From assembly GCA_022571135.1 (NCBI GenBank), contig JACZYK010000007.1:1-23618 (forward strand): a stretch of DNA of 23,618 nt, written 5' to 3'. Shown in pieces: positions 1 through 7,263 of the stretch (the stretch's first letter is position 1; the number at the start of each line of letters is the position of its first letter). The stretch comes from Bacteroidota bacterium (GTDB lineage: Bacteria; Bacteroidota; Rhodothermia; Rhodothermales; UBA10348). The position numbers were made by a program, and so were the translations under genes. A model generated the notes under the pieces. The model had not been told where the DNA came from. It saw only the letters and a list, made by a program, of their open reading frames with translations, and did not search any database.

Positions 1-191
1 TAGTCCCAGGGGAGGTCCGGCCTGGCCTCGCGGAGGTGCTCCTGAATCCAACGCGCGAGCTTCACCTTAGCCTCATCGGCCTCCCGTGTCAACGCCTCAT
101 ACACGGGAAGGGGAAGCCGTAGCGTCTTCTTCACCATCGGCACCTCGCTCGGTGGCCGGCCCCTACCCCTGGACGGGGAGGGCTTTTTCAA
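1..191 (-). CDS. Ribbon-helix-helix-like small DNA-binding protein (partial, runs off window edge)
   Basis: The reading frame starts at a TTG (191-189) preceded by GGAG with a 5-nt spacer and runs off the left edge after about 63 residues. The N-terminus is basic and has an AT-hook-like GRGRPPS stretch. It is followed by a segment (KKTLRLPLPVYEALTREAD) that resembles the beta strand and first helix of Arc/MetJ/CopG-type ribbon-helix-helix proteins. It overlaps the recombinase stop by 29 bp, so the two are probably co-transcribed. An alternative start is the ATG at 137, which has GAGG 5 nt upstream and would remove the overlap. I prefer the TTG because the GRxRPP-type N-terminus is common in this class. 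A role as a regulator or accessory DNA-binding protein of the mobile element is inference. Confidence 0.55.
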   Translation of the reverse strand, partial: MKKPSPSRGRGRPPSEVPMVKKTLRLPLPVYEALTREADEAKVKLARWIQEHLREARPDLPWD

Positions 192-861
192 CGTCGCTCC
201 TTTCGTAAAGAGTCTTCACTAACCTCTTGCTCCATCGGGCCTTGCCCGATTTCGTGCGGTGCTCGTTCGCCTCCAGCCAGGTGGCGATCTTGCCGTAGGA
301 CCAGCCGCCGGTGCGGAGACAACGTATCTGATGCAGGGTTTTCAACTCTTCCACATCCGGCTCCAGTCGCCCATCTTTGGTCAACCGTTTACCGTAAGGC
401 GTCATTATCGAGTAGCGGAGACCCTGCTCGCGCCGGTATGCGCTGTCCTCCTGCATCCGTTCACTGAGCTGGGCAGAAAACCACTCGGCTAAGACCGCCA
501 TGATGCCGAACATCATGCGCCCGGCCGCGGTCGTGCTGTCGAATCCCTCTTTCAGGATGACTAGGCCGGCGCCCGCCTCGTTCAAGCGCCGCGCCATCCT
601 CAGCGCGTCCTCCGCGTTGCGGGCAAAGCGGTCCACGCTCCAGACGACAAATGGCGCCTTGAGATCACAGGCCGTTTGAACGGCCACCAGCACGCGGCGG
701 CGGATTGCCTTGCGCCCGCTCCGGCGGTCCTCAAAGCAGCAAGCTATCCTTTCGGTATTCGCGCACCACGCGCCGATCCGATTCCGCTGGTCCTCCAGGC
801 TCAGGCCCTTCTCCGCCTGCTTGCCCGTGCTGACGCGGATGTATCCGATAGCTGGGTTCAT
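163..861 (-). CDS. Serine recombinase (resolvase/invertase family)
   Basis: A site-specific recombinase of 232 residues. The N-terminal resolvase domain opens with IGYIRVSTGKQ, giving the nucleophilic serine at residue 11. It continues with the conserved VVWSVDRFARN arginine motif and the DSTTAAGRMMFGIMAVLAEW segment. A shorter C-terminal part (TPYGKRLTKDGRLEPD onward) resembles the recombinase-domain linker and helix-turn-helix found in serine integrases. The length is intermediate between small resolvases (about 180-200) and large serine integrases (450 or more). The frame is open to a GTG at 894, but the ATG at 861 has a strong GGAGG just upstream and forms an ATGA overlap with the preceding gene. 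It is the most likely mobility or inversion enzyme of this element; its target site is not visible. Confidence 0.9.
   Translation of the reverse strand: MNPAIGYIRVSTGKQAEKGLSLEDQRNRIGAWCANTERIACCFEDRRSGRKAIRRRVLVAVQTACDLKAPFVVWSVDRFARNAEDALRMARRLNEAGAGLVILKEGFDSTTAAGRMMFGIMAVLAEWFSAQLSERMQEDSAYRREQGLRYSIMTPYGKRLTKDGRLEPDVEELKTLHQIRCLRTGGWSYGKIATWLEANEHRTKSGKARWSKRLVKTLYERSDVEKALPVQG
197..203 (-). promoter_or_regulatory. Shine-Dalgarno site deciding a TTG start
   Basis: AAAGGAG on the minus strand lies 5 nt before the TTG at 191-189. It supports the upstream TTG start for the ribbon-helix-helix-like gene over the ATG at 137. Confidence 0.45.
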
Positions 862-1064
862 GCGTCCTCCTTTCTCCGTGGGGGATCGATGCACCTTCCC
901 CCGTAACTAATAGACATGGAAACTTCGACCCACGTAATGTGTCCCGTGGCGTCGTGGTGCCGCGCAGCGACGGCCTGTGCATTGGGAGAGTTCCATATTT
1001 CCTCGGATCCCTTGCACTGGAAGCATCCCGCGATTACAATTCGGGAGGTGTAAGTCTTTCTCAT
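858..1064 (-). CDS. Small phage-like protein with putative zinc-binding Cys/His motif
   Basis: A 68-residue protein with Cys-x2-Cys near residues 14-17 and a His-rich RHHDATGHITW segment around residues 34-45. The spacing is compatible with a small Cys2His2-like zinc site. Similar short proteins occur in phages and integrative elements, but I assign no function. The start is preceded by GGGAGG. Its stop overlaps the recombinase ATG by 4 bp, and its own start overlaps the upstream gene's stop by 4 bp, so it belongs to a translationally coupled chain. Confidence 0.6.
   Translation of the reverse strand: MRKTYTSRIVIAGCFQCKGSEEIWNSPNAQAVAARHHDATGHITWVEVSMSISYGGRCIDPPRRKEDA
866..872 (-). promoter_or_regulatory. 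Shine-Dalgarno site fixing the recombinase start
   Basis: AAGGAGG on the minus strand sits 4 nt before the ATG at 861-859. It selects this start over the in-frame GTG at 894. Confidence 0.6.
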
Positions 1065-1501
1065 ACGGCCCTCCCTAATTTGTCTTTCGCATTCCTACGG
1101 TCACATTCGGCCCGAGCCTCTTCGTGCGAGGCAAAAAGTTTGTCAATGTACCATACTGTGCCGCTGTCGATACCGGTTTCGCGGCACATATATCCTTCTT
1201 TATACTTTTCCTCTTGGTGCCCATAATTGCTGAACCCGCTATCCTCGCCATCATTAAAAGCACAAGTATGTTCTATCCTCACTTGGCCCACGGTAAGTTC
1301 ATCGCCCACATACCATTCGCTGTTAATCCAGTTAGTCACGACTTGACGCCCGTAGCATTCGGGGCAGAGCCGTTTCTTCTTGTCGGCCAGGATCACTTTT
1401 CCCGTCCCCTTGCAGGCTGGACAGGTCTTAGGTATGTTGCGCCGATTAAAAAGAATAGGCCATACACTCTGCCCGAATCGGTACACAGTTTCGTACTTCA
1501 T
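1061..1501 (-). CDS. Phage-like protein with DnaJ-type zinc ribbon
   Basis: A 146-residue protein. Two Cys-x2-Cys-x-Gly knuckles (CPACKGTG at residues 27-34 and CPECYG at 46-51) form a DnaJ-like or ribbon-type four-cysteine zinc site. The C-terminal segment (GTVWYIDKLFASHEEARAEC) resembles a domain common in short phage proteins of unknown function. The start is preceded by GGGAGG, and 4-bp ATGA overlaps occur at both ends. It probably acts in DNA or RNA handling or as a structural adaptor in the element, but that is inference. Confidence 0.65.
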   Translation of the reverse strand: MKYETVYRFGQSVWPILFNRRNIPKTCPACKGTGKVILADKKKRLCPECYGRQVVTNWINSEWYVGDELTVGQVRIEHTCAFNDGEDSGFSNYGHQEEKYKEGYMCRETGIDSGTVWYIDKLFASHEEARAECDRRNAKDKLGRAV

Positions 1502-1839
1502 GCGTCCCTCCCTTCGGCTTTGTTAATGGCCATTCCCAATTGATCCAACACTCTCTTGACCGCTGGTGGTGGGTCATTTTCAGGATCAGTCAAAATAAAC
1601 TCTGCTCTTTTGCACGCAGCTAATAGTTTCGGCCCCGCGGCGATCAAGCAGGCGTTGGCAAAACCAGTCTCTTCGCCATGTTCTGGTGAGAAAAGGTTAT
1701 CAAATCCCACGCGAGCGATCAGCGGCGAAAAGCACATCTTCACAGCTTCAACTCGAAAGTGGCCGATTGTGTCGGTCTCCATATCCGCACCTTCTCGACC
1801 GTCGATTACTTCCCATGGCTCCGGCGTGTGCGCACTCAT
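1498..1839 (-). CDS. Phage-type hypothetical protein (HTPxPW...LIAAGPKLL family)
   Basis: A 113-residue protein with the recognisable layout of a widespread phage or prophage family: an N-terminal HTPEPWEV motif, a middle region ending in NACLIAAGPKLLAACKRAE, and a C-terminal helix ending MAINKAEG. The function of the family is unknown to me. The ATG at 1839 is chosen over the in-frame start at 1854 because GGGGAGG precedes it and it overlaps the previous stop as ATGA. This gene is the clearest family-level sign that the left segment is phage-derived. Confidence 0.75.
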   Translation of the reverse strand: MSAHTPEPWEVIDGREGADMETDTIGHFRVEAVKMCFSPLIARVGFDNLFSPEHGEETGFANACLIAAGPKLLAACKRAEFILTDPENDPPPAVKRVLDQLGMAINKAEGRDA

Positions 1840-2063
1840 GGCTGACCTCCCCAACCCCGCGGCATGACCTTTTCCAGGTCAACTTCCGGGAACACTTCCA
1901 GGAAGTCATCTCCATCGGTATAAGACCACATGATATTCAACTCGATGAGGAGCCCGGCCACGCGCTGCATCTCGGCTTGGCTTTTGAAGTCATACCGAAT
2001 GGGTGTCATGCCCTCCGTGCTGGCCTTGAAGTCGATATTGCCTAACGCATCGCGTTGCTTCAT
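1836..2063 (-). CDS. Small hypothetical protein of the mobile-element operon
   Basis: A 75-residue acidic protein with no motif I recognise. The start is preceded by AAAGGAGGG. The stop overlaps the next ATG and the start overlaps the previous stop, each by 4 bp. Its position inside an uninterrupted chain of coupled genes makes it a real gene despite its size. No function assigned. Confidence 0.6.
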   Translation of the reverse strand: MKQRDALGNIDFKASTEGMTPIRYDFKSQAEMQRVAGLLIELNIMWSYTDGDDFLEVFPEVDLEKVMPRGWGGQP

Positions 2064-2296
2064 AATGCCCTCCTTTCCAGGATGGCGTCGATCTCAGCCT
2101 CGGCCTCCTCGGCGGCAACGGACCACATGCCCGCATTCGACCCATCCTTGCCATTGCCGAACGCCGCCGCCTCCCGGAGACACTTGACAGCCCGTAAAAG
2201 GTGATAGATCAGAATGTCCGCATCGGTGGCCGCTGTCAGCCAAGACGGCGGTGCAGGTAGTGGGTTATCTCTCGTCCAACCCTTGGGTAGATTCAT
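2060..2296 (-). CDS. Small hypothetical protein of the mobile-element operon
   Basis: A 78-residue protein. A proline-rich N-terminus (WTRDNPLPAPPSWL) is followed by two predicted helices, the second rich in Glu and Ala (AAEEAEAEIDAIL). No recognised domain. The start is preceded by AAAGGGGG, with ATGA overlaps on both sides. No function assigned. Confidence 0.6.
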   Translation of the reverse strand: MNLPKGWTRDNPLPAPPSWLTAATDADILIYHLLRAVKCLREAAAFGNGKDGSNAGMWSVAAEEAEAEIDAILERRAL

Positions 2297-2631
2297 GCCG
2301 CCCCCTTTCCGTTCAGCTTGAACGTCCGCATTTTCCCGCTCCGCTTCATGTTCTCCAGCTTCGGATCATCCCAGAAACCGCTCTTCGGTTCGAGCGTCCG
2401 AAGCGTCCAGCCTTTGCCGCTGACCTCCAGGACGTACAGATACTCGATATCGGCGTGAAGGCTGGGCGTGTTTTCCGGCTCGAAGCGGCCGGGGTCCACG
2501 GTACAGAGCCAACCCGCGACATAACCGGGACGGTCGAGTTGATACTCATTGCACCGGTATTTCTCGAAAGGCGTCCCCTTCTCTCCGAGTGCGCTCATCT
2601 GTTCCCACGCGCGCTCGAAGACGGGCAGCAT
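2293..2631 (-). CDS. Mobile-element hypothetical protein, probably 5'-truncated
   Basis: A 112-residue reading frame with no recognised family. The central part (HADIEYLYVLEVSGKGWTLRTLEP) looks like beta strands, and the C-terminus is basic. Its stop overlaps the next ATG by 4 bp, as in the rest of the operon. Unlike every gene downstream, its first ATG has no Shine-Dalgarno sequence. The frame continues upstream without a start to a TAG at 2671-2673, crossing the point where the neighbouring host gene is broken. The simplest reading is that the true 5' end was lost at the junction. Confidence 0.55.
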   Translation of the reverse strand: MLPVFERAWEQMSALGEKGTPFEKYRCNEYQLDRPGYVAGWLCTVDPGRFEPENTPSLHADIEYLYVLEVSGKGWTLRTLEPKSGFWDDPKLENMKRSGKMRTFKLNGKGAA

Positions 2632-3149
2632 GTGATCGGGATACCCGTCGGAATGGTGATCGACGGCGCGCTAATGCTCGCGCCGTGGTCCTGTACGAGA
2701 AACTCCGTATAATCATTCAGCCAGCGGGCGTACCGGGTGGGGCTCCAGTTCAAATGTGCATCATCCTTGAAGACGTCCTCGGCGTCGAGGCCCCTGTTTC
2801 GCAGAACAAAATAACCCGTTACGACAGCAGCCTCCAGCGCCACTGCCGCGATGCCTTTCCCCCATTGCCGGTTGTACATCTGACCGAGCCCGGGAACAAG
2901 GGCCGAAAGTCCGAAAGCGAGAGGAACGCTCCGCATACCGGATGCCGGAGACGTGGCCTGTCGCGTACCGAAAGGTGTAACTGTATCGTGGAGAAGCGAG
3001 GCTCGAATGGAGGCGGCCATGTAAGGCTTCTCGTCCTGTGCGCCGGACTGACGGTATGCGCCGCTTGCCGATACGGGCGACGATAATACAGCAAAAGCGA
3101 CCGAGAGATACACGAGTAGATGGTTCTGCCGGAGATCTGAACTGGACAT
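2595..3149 (-). pseudogene. DUF5683-like membrane protein, 3'-truncated
   Basis: The start is set at the ATG at 3149, where AAGGA precedes it and a signal peptide follows (hydrophobic residues about 10-29, ending SASG). Around residues 80-95 is the signature LSALVPGLGQMYNRQ, typical of DUF5683-like proteins, followed by a membrane segment near residues 98-116 and the family-like WSPTRYARWLNDY. Homology-like sequence ends near residue 170 (position about 2640). The last 14 or so codons to the stop at 2595 are fused phage sequence read in the wrong frame. The family's usual C-terminal portion is missing. The gene follows the thioredoxin gene by 31 bp and is the last host gene of the operon. Its function is unknown. 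Confidence 0.65.
2632..2650. other. Junction between mobile-element operon and host gene cluster
   Basis: The DUF5683-like frame can be followed on the minus strand to the sequence ISAPSITIPTGI (codon ending at 2640). It then continues as an unrelated, cysteine-rich tail that is out-of-frame phage sequence. The first mobile-element gene begins here without a ribosome binding site. No direct repeat or att-like core is visible within the window. This is either an insertion endpoint, with the other end outside the window, or a contig chimera. Confidence 0.6.
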
Positions 3150-3180
3150 AGAAAATCCTTCGGTACCGAGATATGAACGC

Positions 3181-3840
3181 CTATAGATAGGGCTCGACCG
3201 CATTCTCGAAAAAGTCAAAAGAACGTGGACCGAGCAGATATCGCCTCACGATGCCCTCGCGATCGATAATAAAAGTCGTCGGGCGGAGCACGAAAGAGTC
3301 GGTGAAAGGGGTGGGCAGTTCGATGAACTCGGGTACGCGCATTCGATATGTATGCATGGGCACCGTCTCCTCCCACTGAACGAGAAGGTTCTTGGGCTCG
3401 TCGGAAATCGATAGAATCACCAATCCTTCGTAGCGGTATTTGTCTTGCAGACGGTTGAGATCCGGAATCTCAACCCTGCACGGGGCACACCATGTCGCCC
3501 AGAAATTAATGATGACGACCTTGCCCTCGAAGTCCGAGAGTTTCCACTGTCGGTCATCGTTCACACCGGTAAAGGAGAAATCACTCGCCGGGACAGCCAG
3601 TGAAAAATCCTCGATCAGATCCGCTTCCCTGGACTCGGGGCGTGCCGTCGAGGATCCCTCTCCGGCCGTCACCATCAGCGCGAGGGCAGCCAGGACCAGG
3701 GCGCCGGACAGTATGGCTCCTGCCCATTCCATTCCGTCTTTCGGGCGGTGATTCTTGCTCCCTTTCAGCAACATATAGAGGAAGCCGACACCGACCGTGA
3801 TCATCACGATCCCCATCAGATAAATGAAACTGGTATTCAT
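3181..3840 (-). CDS. TlpA-like membrane-anchored thioredoxin
   Basis: A 219-residue thiol-disulfide oxidoreductase. Two N-terminal membrane segments (residues about 5-25 and 38-57) precede an exported TlpA/AhpC-TSA-type thioredoxin domain. The active-site motif WATWCAPCR has cysteines at 118 and 121, and a cis-proline loop (LRPTTFIID) lies near residue 187. It probably reduces or exchanges disulfides of envelope proteins, or serves cytochrome maturation. The ATG at 3840 is preferred over the in-frame GTG at 3903 because the longer form would overlap the upstream gene by 50 bp. The gene starts 13 bp after the upstream stop, so the two are in one operon. Confidence 0.85.
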   Translation of the reverse strand: MNTSFIYLMGIVMITVGVGFLYMLLKGSKNHRPKDGMEWAGAILSGALVLAALALMVTAGEGSSTARPESREADLIEDFSLAVPASDFSFTGVNDDRQWKLSDFEGKVVIINFWATWCAPCRVEIPDLNRLQDKYRYEGLVILSISDEPKNLLVQWEETVPMHTYRMRVPEFIELPTPFTDSFVLRPTTFIIDREGIVRRYLLGPRSFDFFENAVEPYL

Positions 3841-3853
3841 CCCTGATCCCTCT

Positions 3854-6800
3854 CTAGAATTGGTCGAATCCGAATAAAACACCCACGTGCCACTGCCAGT
3901 CACGCCCGTACGTCACGAAAGTTGCACCACTGGGTGTGACGAAACCCTCATCCAATTCGAAATTAAAAGAGTCGAACCCGTACGTCGCACTGACAAAAAT
4001 GGCCGTCGGTAACAGATAGTACGAACCGAGTCCGATTCTCATCTCGATTCCGGCATCTTTTCTTGCATTTTCCAAACCAGGCCATTTCTGCGACCAGGCG
4101 AGCGCGGCATCGCCGTATATCCGGGCGTAAATTTTATCCAGGTAGGTAAACAGGAACTGCTTCCCGACGCGAGGCAGAAGCGGAAATGTATAGGAGGCCT
4201 GTACCCAGAGCGTTTCGTTCCCGCCAAGGGCATAAAATGGATAGCCGCGAGCCCCGGTCAGGCCGCCCACGTAGTCGTTGTAGAAATCGTCTACCGGATC
4301 CCCGATCACGCTCGACGCGCGCAGCCGGAGGCCCAGGCCGTGCGAACCCGTACCGGAAACCGGCAATCGGTAGCCGAATCTTGCGGAAACCGTCACCCGG
4401 CGTATGGTATCCCTCTTGTAAATGGGTTTTAGAAAACCGTCATCGAGAGAAAATTCTTCCAGAAGCCGACCGCTCTCCTGTTCATAACCCGCCTCGATGC
4501 GCATGCCGTGGGGCACCACGTCTGCATCGCCGTACGCGTGGAATGTCTCATAGTATATCTTAAATCTTGCGGCTCGCCCGATGAAATAACGGGAGGACGA
4601 CTGGGGTATACTCTGCTGGAGTTCCTTCGAGAAGAACCGCTCCGTTGTCACCTGATACGGACTGATTCTGTAACCCACTTCCAGTAAAAGTGATCGGCTC
4701 ACCTTGCTTCTGGCCGACAGGTTGAGTTCCCACAGATCGTAGGCCAGATTTGTCAGAGTCGTGTCCGGAAAGCAGGCTGTGCAGGGAAACTCCTCTATGG
4801 CCAGCCCGTTTTCGACGTTCCGCCGAATGTTAAACATTGCGACAGATACTTGAGGGGACCATCGTTTGGGGATGAGCCCGAAACCCCTGTTGAATTCAAA
4901 CTGGAGAAACAGATCCCGCTCCAGTTTCAGCAGATTCGATGGAGAGATATAGTCGCCGAAGGACGCCGCCGTGCGCGATCCCGGAGCTACCAGAAGTCCG
5001 CCGAAAAACGACAGGCCACCCAGAATTTCCCTTGAAGCCGTATATAGGCCAATCTTCGTATTCCGCCAGAGTGTCTCCAATTGCGTCCTGCGCGACAGCC
5101 GAACGTCCGTTCTGCTTCGCTGCCGGGATACATACCGATCCAATCTTAAAACCGGTAGAAAACTGAAGGAAGTGAACGTGTTGGAGTAACGGCGCGGCGC
5201 CGTACCCGCCGCGTCATCGCCCGAGTCATCTTCGCGGACAAGAATCGATGGGCTGAAGGCGCGGATATCTTCGTCATTGGTCTGAATCAGCGTTCGCTGC
5301 CAGTCGCTGACATCCGACGGGGGATGGGACTTGTGAAGTATCGAAGGGGGGCGATATTCGAGCCCTTTTGCGATCGCCGGAACGCCCGCGGGCTTCGCAA
5401 TTCCGGAAATCGAAAATCCGTCCCAGCGATAGGCGGCGTAGACCAGTTCGCCTCGCGCGGAGACGTCGGGCATAAAGGCTCCCCCGATCTCGTTGGTGAT
5501 CTGCTCGGCGCTCTCCCAGCCGCCCGCCGTGGCGGTTCGATACAGATTGAAAATGCCCGTGCGGTCGGATACGAAATACATGACCGAGCCATCGCGGTTG
5601 AACGCCGGAGATCGTTCGTCTGCGTCGGTGCTCAGCACCGGATCGAGCAAGTCCCCCGCTGTCGGAACACGGTATATATCGCGCCCGTGGCCTCGATGAA
5701 GGCCGAAGTACACCCATCCGCCGCCGGGATGCCAGACCGGCTCTCTCACCTGGGATCCGTCTTTGAAGTGTGTCAGGCGACTGATTTCTCCGGTGTCCGT
5801 ATGGAGCACATATAGATTGGTCGACCCGTCGTGCTCCACGACGTAGGCCACGGAATTTCCGTCCGGAGCCCATACAGGAGCGCTGGCCCTCTGGTCACGG
5901 GTCAAGCGTTTCCTGCTTTTATTCTCGAACGAGTACGTGTAGAGATCCGAATACAAGTAGCCTTCGCTCGTATCCCCCGTTCTGGCGTAGACGATCGAAT
6001 TTCCTTCGGGGTGCCAGTCAATCGGGCCCGAAACGGAGCGAACCAATCGGTGACCGAGTGAACACGTGTAGGCATACGATCCTGCGAATTCCCCCCCGGG
6101 TAGATCGACTTTCTCCGCGATACCCTTCTCGAGATCGAGTACGTAGAGGGCCGTTGAACTGAAGTCTTCCCCCTGATTGGAGAGATAGGCAATCCGGCTT
6201 CCGTCGGGCGAGTATTTTGGATAGAAATTATTGAAGCCTTCGCCGGCGAGTATCTCCCCTGAGACTTCGGAAGCCCGTATCGCCTCCGTACGGGTTCCAT
6301 AGGCGGCTCTCAGTTCAGAGATCCAGGCCCTGTATATCTGCTCGCCGTCTTCTCCGAAAGCATCTCGGGCCGCGGACTCGAATGTCCAGTTGCTCCATTG
6401 AGCGAGTGCCTCGGTCAGTCGCAGGAGTCCTTCTTCCGAGTACCGACCCGCCAGATACTGTGTGAAAGCGAAACCGTGGTTGTACACAGACTCCCGGAGG
6501 AGACTCGAATGCGAATAAAACCCTCCCATATCGGCCAGCGAAAGCTCCTCTCCCGCCAGAATCCGGGTTCGGAGAAGCATGTCACGGTGTGAATCCCAGC
6601 GGTCATAATCCATCCAGCGTCGTTGATACTGAGCCGTTCCTTCGGCCAGCCACGCGGGATTGTTCAGAATCGGAACGGGATACGTGGCGATCACATTCGG
6701 GAATCCGTAGAGCACGTCGGGGCGTCGAACGTCCTCGTAGTCGAGTAGCTGGAGATAATAAAAGGGGATCTGCCGCCGGCCTTTCATCGACTTCTGAACC

Positions 6801-7261
6801 TGAATCATGTGGGTGAACTCGTGCGAGATCACGTTCCGGAGCCAGTTGTGGTCGCCGCGGTACGGCGTGTTTATCGCCGGCGCCCATATTTCGATCACGT
6901 TGTCGAAGAAGTACGCGGCGCCGTTCGAGTAGTCTTCGAAGTCCTTGATGATAAAGGAGACTTTCGTATCCGGCTCGTACTCGTACAAGGACGTGATGGG
7001 TTCGTACACTTCCTCGGCGATCCGGGCGACGGCACGGGCACTGCGGCTACTGCCAACGCCTGCGCTGTCGGCATGAAAATGCACCAGAAAATGTTCGGTC
7101 TCGATGGTATACCAGTCGAGATCCCTGCGCACGTAGTCGTAAAACGCGGGAGATATCTGGCCTTGCGAGGAAGTCGGAGTCACCAGGAACAATAGCTGCG
7201 CACTTAAAAGCGCCAGGCGCCCGGGCATAAAAGACGATATGTACCGACGAAATCTTTCCAT
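3854..7261 (-). CDS. Gluzincin peptidase / PD40 propeller / Omp85-like barrel fusion
   Basis: An 1135-residue exported protein with three modules. After a signal peptide (residues 1 to about 34) comes a peptidase-MA-type metallopeptidase domain with HEFTH (H147, E148, H151) and a downstream LAEGTAQY, where E207 is the expected third zinc ligand. About residues 340-640 hold several TolB-like PD40 strands (YSPDGSRIAYLS, WAPDGNSVAYV, FNRDGSVMYFVS). From about residue 700 the sequence becomes alternating amphipathic strands and ends in phenylalanine. It carries GARGYPFYALGGNE near residue 1005, similar to the conserved RGY/RGF loop of Omp85 barrels, about 130 residues from the end as in that family. 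It starts 2 bp after the upstream stop with no clear SD, so it is probably translationally coupled. A role in outer-membrane protein turnover or assembly is inference. Confidence 0.75.
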   Translation of the reverse strand: MERFRRYISSFMPGRLALLSAQLLFLVTPTSSQGQISPAFYDYVRRDLDWYTIETEHFLVHFHADSAGVGSSRSARAVARIAEEVYEPITSLYEYEPDTKVSFIIKDFEDYSNGAAYFFDNVIEIWAPAINTPYRGDHNWLRNVISHEFTHMIQVQKSMKGRRQIPFYYLQLLDYEDVRRPDVLYGFPNVIATYPVPILNNPAWLAEGTAQYQRRWMDYDRWDSHRDMLLRTRILAGEELSLADMGGFYSHSSLLRESVYNHGFAFTQYLAGRYSEEGLLRLTEALAQWSNWTFESAARDAFGEDGEQIYRAWISELRAAYGTRTEAIRASEVSGEILAGEGFNNFYPKYSPDGSRIAYLSNQGEDFSSTALYVLDLEKGIAEKVDLPGGEFAGSYAYTCSLGHRLVRSVSGPIDWHPEGNSIVYARTGDTSEGYLYSDLYTYSFENKSRKRLTRDQRASAPVWAPDGNSVAYVVEHDGSTNLYVLHTDTGEISRLTHFKDGSQVREPVWHPGGGWVYFGLHRGHGRDIYRVPTAGDLLDPVLSTDADERSPAFNRDGSVMYFVSDRTGIFNLYRTATAGGWESAEQITNEIGGAFMPDVSARGELVYAAYRWDGFSISGIAKPAGVPAIAKGLEYRPPSILHKSHPPSDVSDWQRTLIQTNDEDIRAFSPSILVREDDSGDDAAGTAPRRYSNTFTSFSFLPVLRLDRYVSRQRSRTDVRLSRRTQLETLWRNTKIGLYTASREILGGLSFFGGLLVAPGSRTAASFGDYISPSNLLKLERDLFLQFEFNRGFGLIPKRWSPQVSVAMFNIRRNVENGLAIEEFPCTACFPDTTLTNLAYDLWELNLSARSKVSRSLLLEVGYRISPYQVTTERFFSKELQQSIPQSSSRYFIGRAARFKIYYETFHAYGDADVVPHGMRIEAGYEQESGRLLEEFSLDDGFLKPIYKRDTIRRVTVSARFGYRLPVSGTGSHGLGLRLRASSVIGDPVDDFYNDYVGGLTGARGYPFYALGGNETLWVQASYTFPLLPRVGKQFLFTYLDKIYARIYGDAALAWSQKWPGLENARKDAGIEMRIGLGSYYLLPTAIFVSATYGFDSFNFELDEGFVTPSGATFVTYGRDWQWHVGVLFGFDQF

Positions 7262-7263
7262 GA

